DNA of 64,000 nucleotides from Pseudomonas tolaasii NCPPB 2192. Its GTDB lineage: Bacteria; Pseudomonadota; Gammaproteobacteria; Pseudomonadales; Pseudomonadaceae. The stretch spans positions 3,720,001 to 3,784,000 of the forward strand of contig NZ_PHHD01000001.1 in the NCBI RefSeq assembly GCF_002813445.1. Reading direction: 5' to 3'. The translations under genes were made by a program, and so were the position numbers. Below the pieces are notes generated by a model. It was not told where the DNA came from. It did not search any database and saw only the letters and a program-made list of their open reading frames with translations. Position 1 is the first letter of the stretch, and every line of letters starts with the position of its first letter. Shown one piece after another: positions 1-7,660 of the stretch.

Positions 1-1079
1 AGCCGCTGATGCTGGTGCTGCTGGAGTGGTTTTCCGGCGGGCATTCGATCTACCGCACCCACTCGCTGACCTTGCAGGCGGCGCGACGCGACTTCCACGT
101 GGTGGCGATGGGGTACGCGGCCAATGTGGATGCGCTGGGGCGTGAAGTCTTCGATGAATTCATTGAATTGCGCGAGCCCGATGACCTGTTCTCTTGCCTG
201 CGGCAAATCACGGCATTCGCCACCGAGTACCAGCCGGACGTGTTCTACATGCCCAGTGTCGGCATGTTCCAGATCACGATGTTTGCCAGCAACCTGCGCT
301 TTGCGCCGTTGCAGGTGGCGGCACTGGGGCACCCGGCGACGACCGCGTCGCGGCATATCGACTGCATCAGTGTGGAGGCGGATTTTGTCGGCGATCCGGA
401 TTGCTTCGCCGAACGCCTGTTGCAATTGCCGGCCAATGGGCAGCCGTATCGGCCCTCGGCGATTACGGTTGAGCTGCCGCGCAGGGCGCGCACGGACACT
501 GAATGGGTGAACGTCGCCGTTGCGGCGACCACCATGAAACTCAACCCGGCCTTTTTGCGCGCGTGCCAGGCGATCGCCGTGCGTACCTTGCACGCGTTCG
601 GCAAGCGTGTGCGTTTTCACTTTTTGGTGGGGCAGGCGCAGGGGCTTCTGTTTCCGCAACTGGTGCGTTTGATCGAGCGTTATGTGGGCAATGCCACGGT
701 GTACCCGCACCAGGCCTATGCGGACTACATGGCCACGCTCAACGGCTGCGACCTGTTCCTCAGTCCGTTTCCGTTCGGCAATACCAACGGCATTATTGAC
801 GCCTTTACCGTGGGCCTGCCAGGCGTTTGCAAGACCGGGCCGCAGGTATTTGAGCATATCGATGAAGGGTTGTTTCGGCGGGTAGGGTTGCCGCCCTGGA
901 CAGTGGCGCGAACCCCTGAAGAATATGTGGACGCGGCAGTGCGGATGGCGGGGAGTTATGCCGAGCGCTTGGCGTTGTATCAACACCTGGAAACCAGCAA
1001 GCCCCTGGAGGTGCTGTTCAGCGGCGAGCCGCACGCATTGAGCGAAGCGTTGCTGGTTGAGCTTTCTGCATTGAGGTGA
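1..1079 (+). CDS. HMW1C/GT41-like glycosyltransferase, C-terminal part
   Basis: The reading frame is open from base 3, so the true start lies upstream; about 358 codons are visible. The segment PFPFGNTNG (bases 765-791) followed by IID matches the nucleotide-sugar binding region of HMW1C-type and O-GlcNAc-transferase-like (GT41) enzymes. These transfer hexoses or GlcNAc to Asn, Ser or Thr of bacterial surface proteins in the cytoplasm. Upstream conserved parts include EWFSGGHSIYRTHS and LGHPATTASRHID. No partner gene is visible because the window begins here; in pseudomonads such enzymes can belong to flagellin or adhesin glycosylation loci. The family call is firm, the acceptor protein unknown. 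Confidence 0.8.
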   Translation, partial: PLMLVLLEWFSGGHSIYRTHSLTLQAARRDFHVVAMGYAANVDALGREVFDEFIELREPDDLFSCLRQITAFATEYQPDVFYMPSVGMFQITMFASNLRFAPLQVAALGHPATTASRHIDCISVEADFVGDPDCFAERLLQLPANGQPYRPSAITVELPRRARTDTEWVNVAVAATTMKLNPAFLRACQAIAVRTLHAFGKRVRFHFLVGQAQGLLFPQLVRLIERYVGNATVYPHQAYADYMATLNGCDLFLSPFPFGNTNGIIDAFTVGLPGVCKTGPQVFEHIDEGLFRRVGLPPWTVARTPEEYVDAAVRMAGSYAERLALYQHLETSKPLEVLFSGEPHALSEALLVELSALR

Positions 1080-1128
1080 GCCCGCTCGCCACCGGAAGCT
1101 CCTGCTTCGCCACCGTTGGATTTGTGCG

Positions 1129-1174
1129 CCGGGTACTGATAAACAGGGCTTATTCTTCCCTTATCAATACCCGG
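1129..1174. promoter_or_regulatory. Inverted repeat just upstream of a LysR gene
   Basis: A 14-base arm at 1129-1142 (CCGGGTACTGATAA) and its near-complement at 1161-1174 (TTATCAATACCCGG) match at 13 of 14 positions with an 18-base spacer. The repeat ends 11 bases before the ATG of the LysR gene. It could be an autoregulatory operator or a terminator hairpin for the glycosyltransferase gene; there is no T-run after the right arm, so I favour an operator. Confidence 0.45.
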
Positions 1175-1185
1175 TGTAATCCATC

Positions 1186-2130
1186 ATGAAGCGCCATTTC
1201 GAAGACCTGCAATTGGGCAGCATCGAGTTGTTCTGCCTCGCCGCCGAAGCCAGCAGCTTCACGGCCGCCGCGCAGGTGGCGGGTGTCACCCCGGCGGCCG
1301 TCAGCCGCAGCGTCTCGCGCCTGGAAGAACGCCTGGGTTCGCGCCTGTTCGTGCGTACCACCCGCAGCATTCGCCTGACCGACAGCGGCCGCACGTTCTT
1401 CGAGCAATGCCGCCAGGCCCTGACCCAACTGGTGGAGGCGCAACAGGAAGTGATGGGCGCCCAAGCCGTGCCGTCCGGCCTGCTGCGTATCAGTATTCCC
1501 ACCACGTACGCGCATCATCGTCTGCTGCCCTTGCTGCCGAAATTTCGCGCGTTGTACCCCCAAGTGACCGTGGATGTTCACATCAGCAACCGCAACATCG
1601 ACTTCGTCGCCGAGGGCTATGACCTGGCCGTGCGTGTGCGGGCGCAGCCGGATTCCTCACTGATCGCCCGATTGCTCGAAGACGCCGAACTGGTGGTCGT
1701 CGCGGCGCCTTCTTACCTGCAACGCGCCGGCGTGCCGCAAACCCTGGAAGAACTGGCCGCCCACGAATGCATCCAGTACGAACTGCCGAGCAATGGCCGA
1801 CGCATTTCGTGGCTGTTCAACGTGGAGGGCAAAGCGCGGGAGTTTACGGGGGAGGCGGGTTACAGCTGTTCCGACGACGTGCTGGGCGGCGTCACCCTGG
1901 CTCGCCATGGCGCGGGGTTGTTTCAGACCTACCGATTTATCGTCGAGCAGGCATTGGCGGACGGCAGCCTGGTGGAAGTGTTGAAACCCTTTGGCGGCCG
2001 CTCGCGCCCCTACACGCTGCTGTACCCCCACGGGCGTTATGTGCCGCATCGGGTCAGGGCGTTTGTGGATTTTTTGCTGGCATCTCGGGATGAGAGGGCG
2101 GCGCTGGCCACACCAGCAAGAGCTGGCTGA
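1186..2130 (+). CDS. LysR-family transcriptional regulator
   Basis: This 314-residue protein has the LysR winged-helix DNA-binding region at about residues 10-70 (ASSFTAAAQVAGVTPAAVSR) and a C-terminal periplasmic-binding-like sensor domain, the usual ~300-residue layout. No strong Shine-Dalgarno motif precedes the ATG. The gene stands alone, and its last 77 bases overlap the convergent TetR gene. The N-terminal wording resembles the CrgA/DsdC-like subgroup common in Pseudomonas. The target is unknown; its own promoter repeat at 1129-1174 suggests autoregulation. Confidence 0.9.
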   Translation: MKRHFEDLQLGSIELFCLAAEASSFTAAAQVAGVTPAAVSRSVSRLEERLGSRLFVRTTRSIRLTDSGRTFFEQCRQALTQLVEAQQEVMGAQAVPSGLLRISIPTTYAHHRLLPLLPKFRALYPQVTVDVHISNRNIDFVAEGYDLAVRVRAQPDSSLIARLLEDAELVVVAAPSYLQRAGVPQTLEELAAHECIQYELPSNGRRISWLFNVEGKAREFTGEAGYSCSDDVLGGVTLARHGAGLFQTYRFIVEQALADGSLVEVLKPFGGRSRPYTLLYPHGRYVPHRVRAFVDFLLASRDERAALATPARAG

Positions 2131-2701
2131 TCGCTGCGTCAATGGTCTCAAAAGGCGTGTTGTCCCGTGCCTGAATCGAAATGCCCTGCAGAAAACTGTC
2201 AAACACGGTCGCCATCACTTGCGGGTCCAGCGAGCCAGGCAACTCTGCGGCCTCTACCGCGCGCGCTACACACGCCACGATCCCCGCCCGCGTGCGCAAA
2301 CGTGATTGCGTCAATGCATCGGTCACCCGCGCGTTCTCGGGGCTCGGGGCGCTCATCACACCCAATGTCACCATGCAGCCCTTCGGGTGAGCATTGTCAC
2401 ACTGCATGCGCGCTGATTGGCGCAGTGCGGTCTCGACTGCCCGACGCGGCGGCAGGCTTTCGTCCCACAGGCATTCGGTGACCTGGGCGTAGGTCGCGAG
2501 GTAGCGCTGCACGCATTCATCGAACAACGCCTCCTTGGAGCCGAACGCAGCGTAAAAACTCGGCGCGGAAATGCCACCGCCCAGGCCCGTCTTGAGTTGG
2601 GCAAGCGAGGTGGCGTCGTAACCGTGTTGCCAGAACAGGTGCATTGCCTGTTCTACGGCCTGGTCGCGGTCGAAATTGCGCGGGCGGCCCATTTGTGCCA
2701 T
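2054..2701 (-). CDS. TetR-family transcriptional repressor
   Basis: The protein has 215 residues. The start at 2701 was chosen because AGGAGA lies eight bases upstream and the sequence MAQMGRPRNFDRDQAVEQAM is the usual TetR beginning; an upstream in-frame ATG at 2758 would place the operator motif inside the gene. The HTH is at about residues 25-60 (GYDATSLAQLKTGLG..SAPSFYAAFGSKEAL). The long C-terminal half is the ligand domain. The gene is divergent from an MFS exporter with near-identical motifs on each side, so it probably represses both genes. Its 3' end overlaps the LysR gene antisense by 77 bases. Confidence 0.9.
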   Translation of the reverse strand: MAQMGRPRNFDRDQAVEQAMHLFWQHGYDATSLAQLKTGLGGGISAPSFYAAFGSKEALFDECVQRYLATYAQVTECLWDESLPPRRAVETALRQSARMQCDNAHPKGCMVTLGVMSAPSPENARVTDALTQSRLRTRAGIVACVARAVEAAELPGSLDPQVMATVFDSFLQGISIQARDNTPFETIDAAISQLLLVWPAPPSHPEMPAKNPQTP

Positions 2702-2729
2702 GTGCGGATCTCCTGTGGAAACGAGATAG

Positions 2730-2797
2730 ATACTAGTCGATACATAAGTTATTGACAACGCGTAGCGGTCGCCCGCAACATTTGTATCGATCAGTAT
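2730..2797. promoter_or_regulatory. Paired TetR operator motif and divergent promoter
   Basis: ATACTAGTCGATACA at 2730-2744 and, on the opposite strand, ATACTGATCGATACA at 2783-2797 match at 13 of 15 positions. They flank a TTGACA hexamer at 2752-2757 between the TetR and MFS genes. The symmetric placement fits a repressor site for both promoters. A convincing -10 at standard spacing from that hexamer is not clear. Confidence 0.6.
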
Positions 2798-2821
2798 TTA
2801 AGTCGCCTCAAGGAGCTTCCC

Positions 2822-4039
2822 GTGACCCCTTCACTCAGTTTGTCCGCCTCGTCCGAGCGCTTGCCCATCGGTGCCTTGCTGGCCCTGGCGATGACCGGAT
2901 TTATCTGCATCGTCACCGAGACCCTGCCTGCCGGGTTGTTGCCGTTGATCAGCGAAGGCCTGGCGATTTCGCCGTCCATGGCCGGGCAGATGGTCACTGC
3001 GTATGCGCTGGGATCGGTGCTGGCGGTGATCCCGATGACCATCGCCACCCGTGGCTGGCGTCGGCGCAACGTGCTGCTGCTGACCATCGTTGGCTTTCTG
3101 CTGTTCAACTCAATCACGGCATTGTCGTCCCACTACGGCGTCACGCTGGTAGCGCGGTTCTTTGCCGGGGTGGCGGCGGGGCTCGCGTGGAGCCTGCTGG
3201 CCGGCTATGCCCGGCGTATGGTCGCCCCGCATCAGCAGGGCAGGGCGCTGGCGCTGGCCATGGTCGGCACGCCGATTGCGTTGTCTCTCGGCGTGCCTCT
3301 GGGCACATGGCTCGGCGGGCTAGTGGGCTGGCGCATTACGTTCGGGCTGATGTCGGCACTCACGTTGGTTTTGATTGTGTGGGTACTGGTGAAAGTCCCG
3401 GACTATCCGCCACAGGCCGCGCATCAACGCCTGTCTTTGGGCAACGTGCTGACTACGCCCGGCGTGCGACCGGTGCTGGCGGTGGTGATCTGCTGGATGC
3501 TGGCGCACAACATCTTGTACACCTACATCGCGCCGTTCGTGGCGCTGGCCGGGTTGGGCGAGCGTGTGGACGTGGTGTTGCTGGTGTTTGGCGTTGCCGC
3601 ATTGGCGGGTATCTGGGTGACGGCCAGGTTGGTCGAGCCTTTGTTGCGCAAGACGGTGCTGGTGAGTCTGGCGGTGTTTGCCTTGGTGAGCGGGGTATTG
3701 GGATGGCTGGGAGACGTTCCGACGGTGGTTTACCTCGGCGTGGCGGTGTGGGGGTTGAGCTTTGGTGGTGCGGCAACCCTGTTGCAAACGGCACTCGCCG
3801 ATGCGGCAGGTGACGGTGCAGACGTGGCGTTGTCGCTGAATGTGGTGGCTTGGAACAGCGCGATTGCAGGCAGCGGTGTGGTCGGCGGCGTATTGCTGGA
3901 TACCTGGGGTGTCTCGTCGTTTCCCTGGGCCATGCTGTTGCTGATTGGGGGGGCGTTCATGATTGCCTGGTCGGCACATGCCCATGGTTTCAAACCGGGT
4001 GCTCGCGCGGGAGGAAAACCGGCTGCCGCCGGGCACTAA
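2822..4039 (+). CDS. MFS transporter, DHA1-type efflux protein
   Basis: This 405-residue inner-membrane protein has about 12 hydrophobic segments and the early conserved stretch TETLPAGLLPLIS typical of the AraJ/SotB-like sugar and drug efflux branch of the DHA1 family. The GTG start at 2822 follows AAGGAG at a good distance. It is divergent from the TetR gene, the arrangement seen for substrate-induced efflux pumps. The substrate cannot be told from sequence. Confidence 0.85.
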   Translation: MTPSLSLSASSERLPIGALLALAMTGFICIVTETLPAGLLPLISEGLAISPSMAGQMVTAYALGSVLAVIPMTIATRGWRRRNVLLLTIVGFLLFNSITALSSHYGVTLVARFFAGVAAGLAWSLLAGYARRMVAPHQQGRALALAMVGTPIALSLGVPLGTWLGGLVGWRITFGLMSALTLVLIVWVLVKVPDYPPQAAHQRLSLGNVLTTPGVRPVLAVVICWMLAHNILYTYIAPFVALAGLGERVDVVLLVFGVAALAGIWVTARLVEPLLRKTVLVSLAVFALVSGVLGWLGDVPTVVYLGVAVWGLSFGGAATLLQTALADAAGDGADVALSLNVVAWNSAIAGSGVVGGVLLDTWGVSSFPWAMLLLIGGAFMIAWSAHAHGFKPGARAGGKPAAAGH

Positions 4040-4082
4040 AGTGACTTGTTCGGGTCAATAACCCTCGCAATATCATTCACTT

Positions 4083-4101
4083 GGCTCCGCTTGCCGGAGC
4101 C
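4083..4101 (+). terminator. Small hairpin after the MFS gene
   Basis: GGCTCCG at 4083-4089 pairs perfectly with CGGAGCC at 4095-4101 across a five-base loop. It lies 44 bases past the MFS stop and before the nuclease start. There is no T-run, so termination is only possible. Confidence 0.35.
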
Positions 4102-4133
4102 TGCCGCCTCCATCCTCTTCAAAGAAGTCATCC

Positions 4134-4931
4134 ATGCACCTGCGCAACATTGCAGTCGGGCTGTCAGCCCTCGTTTTGTTCTCCACCGGCGCCGCGGCGC
4201 GCAACCTTCCGGACCTTTACTCCCCGCAGGAAAAACAGCTGTCGTTTGCCAGTTGCGCCGACCTGTTCCCGGCCTCGAACCCCATCAACACCGCGACCGT
4301 TCCCGCCACCATGAAGCCGCTGGCGCTGTGCTCGGACAATTTTGCGGTGCTCTACTCGCAAACCAGCAAGACCCCGCTGGTGGTGGTTGAACGCCTCAAC
4401 GCCGCGCAATTGAAAGACGCCAAAGGCGAAGAGCGCACCAACCAGTTCTATGCCGACCCGCGTATTCCCAAGGGCGCCCGCGCCGAGTTGAGCGACTACC
4501 GCGCCCAGCATCCGGCCATGGACCGCGGCCATCAGTCCCCGGCCGCCGACGCACCGAGTGCCAACGCCATGGCCCAGTCGTTCGCACTGTCGAACATGGT
4601 GCCGCAAGACCCGACCAACAACCGCAAGATCTGGAGCAAGGTCGAGGCCGACGTGCGCAAGTTCGCCGTGCGTGCCGGCGGTGATGTGTTCGTGTTCACC
4701 GGGCCGTTGTTTGATGCGGGCTACGGCACCATCGGTGACAACAAGGTCTGGGTGCCGACGCGCCTGTTCAAGCTGGTGTACGACGCGTCCTCGAAACGCG
4801 CCTGGGCCTACGTGCTACCCAACGCTGAGACCCGTATCGAACGGCCGATGGACTACGAGACTTTCGTCAAGACCACCGGGCTCAAGTTGCTCGGCAACCT
4901 TCCGGTCACGGGGTCGGTGGGTCGGACTTGA
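4134..4931 (+). CDS. DNA/RNA non-specific endonuclease, secreted
   Basis: The 265-residue product begins with a signal peptide (about residues 1-22, ending GAAA). It carries the NUC1 (ββα-metal) signature DRGHQSPAAD at about residues 125-134, with the catalytic His and Mg-binding surroundings, followed by LSNMVPQDPTNNRKIW containing the conserved metal-ligand Asn. It should cleave DNA and RNA outside the cytoplasm, for nutrient scavenging or turnover of released nucleic acid. No immunity gene is adjacent, in keeping with export by Sec. Its 3' end overlaps the convergent MFS gene by 26 bases. Confidence 0.9.
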   Translation: MHLRNIAVGLSALVLFSTGAAARNLPDLYSPQEKQLSFASCADLFPASNPINTATVPATMKPLALCSDNFAVLYSQTSKTPLVVVERLNAAQLKDAKGEERTNQFYADPRIPKGARAELSDYRAQHPAMDRGHQSPAADAPSANAMAQSFALSNMVPQDPTNNRKIWSKVEADVRKFAVRAGGDVFVFTGPLFDAGYGTIGDNKVWVPTRLFKLVYDASSKRAWAYVLPNAETRIERPMDYETFVKTTGLKLLGNLPVTGSVGRT

Positions 4932-6147
4932 CCCACTGAGGCTTGTCCAGCTGGCGTTTGATCGTCCAGATCGCCACGCCCACGGCCAGGATGCCGGACG
5001 CCGCGCCGACCACCAGTGACCAGCGCGGCCCCAGGTGGTCGGCGACCCAGCCGACGATGGGCGCGCCAATCGGCGTGCCACCCAGCGCCACCGCCACACG
5101 CAAGGCAATCACCCGGCCACGCATGGCCGGTTCGGTGGTGAGCTGCATCAAACTGTTGGTGGTATTGCTGAAGGTCATCGCACCCACGCCGATGATCACC
5201 AGCGCAATTGCAAACGTCCAATAGTTCGGCGCCACGGCGGCCAATGTGCAACCCAGGCCGAAGACTGCCGCGCCGGTGAGCAGCGATTTGAACTGCGGCC
5301 GCTCACTGCCCGCCGCGATCAACGCCCCGGCGATGGTGCCGATGGCCAGGGTCGAGGTCAGCAGGCCATAGCCGCGCGCGTCGGCATGGAACACGCTGAC
5401 GGCCATGGTCGAGATGAAGATCGGGAAGTTCATGCCAAAGGTGCCGATCAAAAACAGCATCAGCAAAATCGCCTTCAAATCCGGCCTTGCCCATACGTAG
5501 CGAATACCTTCGGTGAGGCTGCCTTTGGTGCGCAGCGCGCGTACTTTGGTCTGCCTGGATACCCGCAGGAAAAACAGCGACGCCAGCACCGCAAAAAAAC
5601 TTGAGCCGTTCAGCAGAAATGCCCAGCCGGTGCCGACTGACGCGATGGTCACGCCGGCCACTGCGGGGCCGATCATGCGGGCCATGTTGAACGACGTCGA
5701 GTTGAGTGCAATGGCATTGGACAAATCCTTCTCGCCCACCAGTTCCGCCACAAAAATCTGCCGCACCGGCGCATCGAATGCCGAGGCGCAGCCGGACAAA
5801 AACGCAAACACATACACGTGCCACAACTCGACAAACCCGGTGATGGTGAACACCCCCAGCGTCAATGCCAAAAGGCCCATGACCGCCTGGGTGGTGATCA
5901 GCAATTTGCGCTGGTCGTAGTGGTCGGCGGCAAAGCCGGTCCAGGGCAGCAACAGCAACTGCGGGCCGAATTGCAACGCCATGACTATGCCGACGGCTGC
6001 CGCGTTGTGCGGGGTGAGCTGGGTGAGTACCAGCCAGTCCTGGGCCGTACGTTGCATCCAGGTGCCGATATTCGACACCAGCGCCCCGGCCGCCCAGATG
6101 CGGTAGTTGGGGCTGCGCAGGGAACGAAAGGTGCCGAGAAAACCCAT
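4906..6147 (-). CDS. MFS exporter, EntS-like (MFS_3 family)
   Basis: This 413-residue protein starts MGFLGTFRSLRSPNYRIW, a beginning typical of the MFS_3/EntS branch, and has about 12 membrane segments. I chose the ATG at 6147; the frame is open further upstream, but that would run into the isochorismatase gene, whose stop is seven bases before this start. The gene is therefore the last of a MarR-isochorismatase-MFS operon. EntS exports enterobactin, and isochorismate chemistry next door makes an aromatic or phenolic substrate plausible, but this is inference. Confidence 0.85.
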   Translation of the reverse strand: MGFLGTFRSLRSPNYRIWAAGALVSNIGTWMQRTAQDWLVLTQLTPHNAAAVGIVMALQFGPQLLLLPWTGFAADHYDQRKLLITTQAVMGLLALTLGVFTITGFVELWHVYVFAFLSGCASAFDAPVRQIFVAELVGEKDLSNAIALNSTSFNMARMIGPAVAGVTIASVGTGWAFLLNGSSFFAVLASLFFLRVSRQTKVRALRTKGSLTEGIRYVWARPDLKAILLMLFLIGTFGMNFPIFISTMAVSVFHADARGYGLLTSTLAIGTIAGALIAAGSERPQFKSLLTGAAVFGLGCTLAAVAPNYWTFAIALVIIGVGAMTFSNTTNSLMQLTTEPAMRGRVIALRVAVALGGTPIGAPIVGWVADHLGPRWSLVVGAASGILAVGVAIWTIKRQLDKPQWVKSDPPTP

Positions 6148-6154
6148 GTTTTTT

Positions 6155-6718
6155 TCATGCCTCCCGGTTGTCGAGCAAACCCAGGATGGCCTGTGTGGTG
6201 CCCGACTCGCCGAGCTTGGGGAACACGTTATTGACGCTGTAGGCGTGGGCTTCTGCGCTGGCATCGGTCATGGCGTCGGTGGCGAGCGTCACGTTGAAAC
6301 CGGCTTCGTAGGCTTGCCGGGCAGTCGCTTCGACGCCGGTGCCGGTGGCGACGCCGGTGATCACTACCTGGCTGACGTTCAGTGCTTTGAGTTGTGCTTC
6401 GAGGTCCGTATTGGCAAATGCGCCCCAGGACCGTTTGGTCACCTGGATATCGCCGGGCTGTTGCCCGAGCTCAGGAATCAGGTCGGCCCAACCGTCGGGC
6501 AGCGCATCGCTGCGCCGTGGCCGTTCGGTACGCCCCGGCGCGAAGCCGGTGACATTGACCAGCACCACCGGCAAACCGCGCTCGCGGAAGGCGTCGAGCA
6601 ACGCGCGGGAGTGCTTGATGACGTCCTTGACGGGGTGAATAAAGGGGTAATCGATGATGCCCTGTTGCAGGTCGACGATGATCAGGGCGGTGGTTGCGTC
6701 CAGCGAGGTGACAGCCAT
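6155..6718 (-). CDS. Isochorismatase-family hydrolase lacking the catalytic cysteine
   Basis: This 187-residue Rossmann-like protein has the family Asp (D16, in VDLQQG) and Lys (K95, in TKRSWGAF). The position normally held by the nucleophilic Cys (GVATxxC) is Gly128 in GVATGTGVEATAR. True isochorismatases such as EntB and PhzD also have Gly there and hydrolyse a vinyl ether without a covalent intermediate, whereas the amidases of the family need Cys. The protein is thus unlikely to be a cysteine amidase. It sits between a MarR regulator (22 bases upstream) and an EntS-like exporter (7 bases downstream). Confidence 0.88.
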   Translation of the reverse strand: MAVTSLDATTALIIVDLQQGIIDYPFIHPVKDVIKHSRALLDAFRERGLPVVLVNVTGFAPGRTERPRRSDALPDGWADLIPELGQQPGDIQVTKRSWGAFANTDLEAQLKALNVSQVVITGVATGTGVEATARQAYEAGFNVTLATDAMTDASAEAHAYSVNNVFPKLGESGTTQAILGLLDNREA

Positions 6719-6740
6719 GCTATTTCCTCAATCGGTGCGT

Positions 6741-7190
6741 TTAAAAATCGGCAAGTCGCTCCAGCAGTTTTACCGCAGCGGCGAGTTCGTGTTGTTCCTG
6801 GGGTGTCAGCTGTTCTTGCAGGGCGTGCAGCAGCCAGTCGTCTTTGGCGGCGCGGCTTTCGATCAGGTGTTTGCGCAATGAAGGTGTCAACTGGATCAGC
6901 GTTTGACGGCCATCGCTGGGGTCGGGTTGGCCGCTGACTGCTTGCATCGCCTCAAGCCCGGCGACGGTGATGCGCATGGATTGCGGGCGCACGCTTTCAG
7001 CGCGGGCGAGGGCGGACACGGTGGTCGGGCCGTCGCGATCGAGGCGCAGCAGCACGGATTTTTGCGCAGAGGTGAAGTCGTCGGGGTGGGTTTGCTCGCG
7101 CAGACGCCGGATCAGTTTGCCCAGAGAGATGCGCAGCTCGGCGGCCAGGGTGGCGGCTTCGGCATTGAGGTCGGAGTGGGATTTGGTCAT
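6741..7190 (-). CDS. MarR-family transcriptional regulator
   Basis: This 149-residue winged-helix protein has the MarR core at about residues 35-105, including TTVSALARAESVRPQSMRIT (recognition region) and the wing SDGRQTLIQLT. It is the first gene of a three-gene minus-strand operon with an isochorismatase-like enzyme and an MFS exporter. A perfect 14-base palindrome 26 bases upstream of its ATG is a good candidate for its own operator. Phenolic compounds are frequent MarR ligands, which would suit this operon. Confidence 0.9.
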   Translation of the reverse strand: MTKSHSDLNAEAATLAAELRISLGKLIRRLREQTHPDDFTSAQKSVLLRLDRDGPTTVSALARAESVRPQSMRITVAGLEAMQAVSGQPDPSDGRQTLIQLTPSLRKHLIESRAAKDDWLLHALQEQLTPQEQHELAAAVKLLERLADF

Positions 7191-7216
7191 GCCGGGACGG
7201 TAGCATGAGGGAAGGG

Positions 7217-7237
7217 AAACTGTACAGTTTTGCTGTA
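7217..7237. promoter_or_regulatory. Perfect palindrome upstream of marR-like gene
   Basis: AAACTGTACAGTTT (7217-7230) is a perfect 14-base palindrome. TACAG (7223-7227) also forms a second inverted repeat with CTGTA at 7233-7237. It lies 26 bases upstream of the MarR start, where an autoregulatory operator would be expected. Confidence 0.55.
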
Positions 7238-7326
7238 TTGTTTTTTGATCTAACCACTCAGGCCGCCGTGCTTTTGATCTTGATCTTGATCCTGGGAGCC
7301 CCGTTAAAACACGCTGGCCGGAATTC

Positions 7327-7552
7327 GACAGGGATTTGGGGGGTAAACCGGCAGGGATGCCGGTTTAGCCGCCCCGCGCCATGGATGGCGCGTGGCGGCG
7401 GCCCCCCAAATGCCTGTCGGATTACGGGCACACCGAGCCTAGGCGAGGTGCCGAGTGTTGGGGCAAGAGCGCTTTGGTTACTTTCGCGCTTTTCGAAAGT
7501 GACCCGCCGTAAGGGCGGAACCATAAGCCGCCTTCATCCAAATAACGGATAT
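7327..7552. repeat. Palindromic non-coding element, probably dispersed
   Basis: Outer arms at 7327-7343 and 7402-7418 match at 16 of 17 positions. Inside them TAAACCGGCA (7344-7353) and TGCCGGTTTA (7358-7367) form a perfect 10-bp stem with a four-base loop. The GC-rich tail to about 7552, including a stretch that reads KVTRRKGG in one frame, resembles non-coding repeats I recall from many places in fluorescens-group genomes. The frame running through it into the YeeE gene is not counted as coding. The rest of the 7238-7660 interval holds only the AT-rich promoter region of the next gene. Confidence 0.6.
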
Positions 7553-7660
7553 ACCCCCAGCCCCCCAAAAATCCCCCACCATAAAAAAATGTGTAGATAC
7601 CTACGGTTTAACCCCCGTTTATACTCGACCGCCCCCTCATCCAAACAACCCGGAACCCCC

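Noticed and set aside
7205..7660. N-terminal extension of the YeeE gene through the repeat element
   Set aside because: The extension has no homology and reads across palindromic repeat DNA; the normal start is at 7661.
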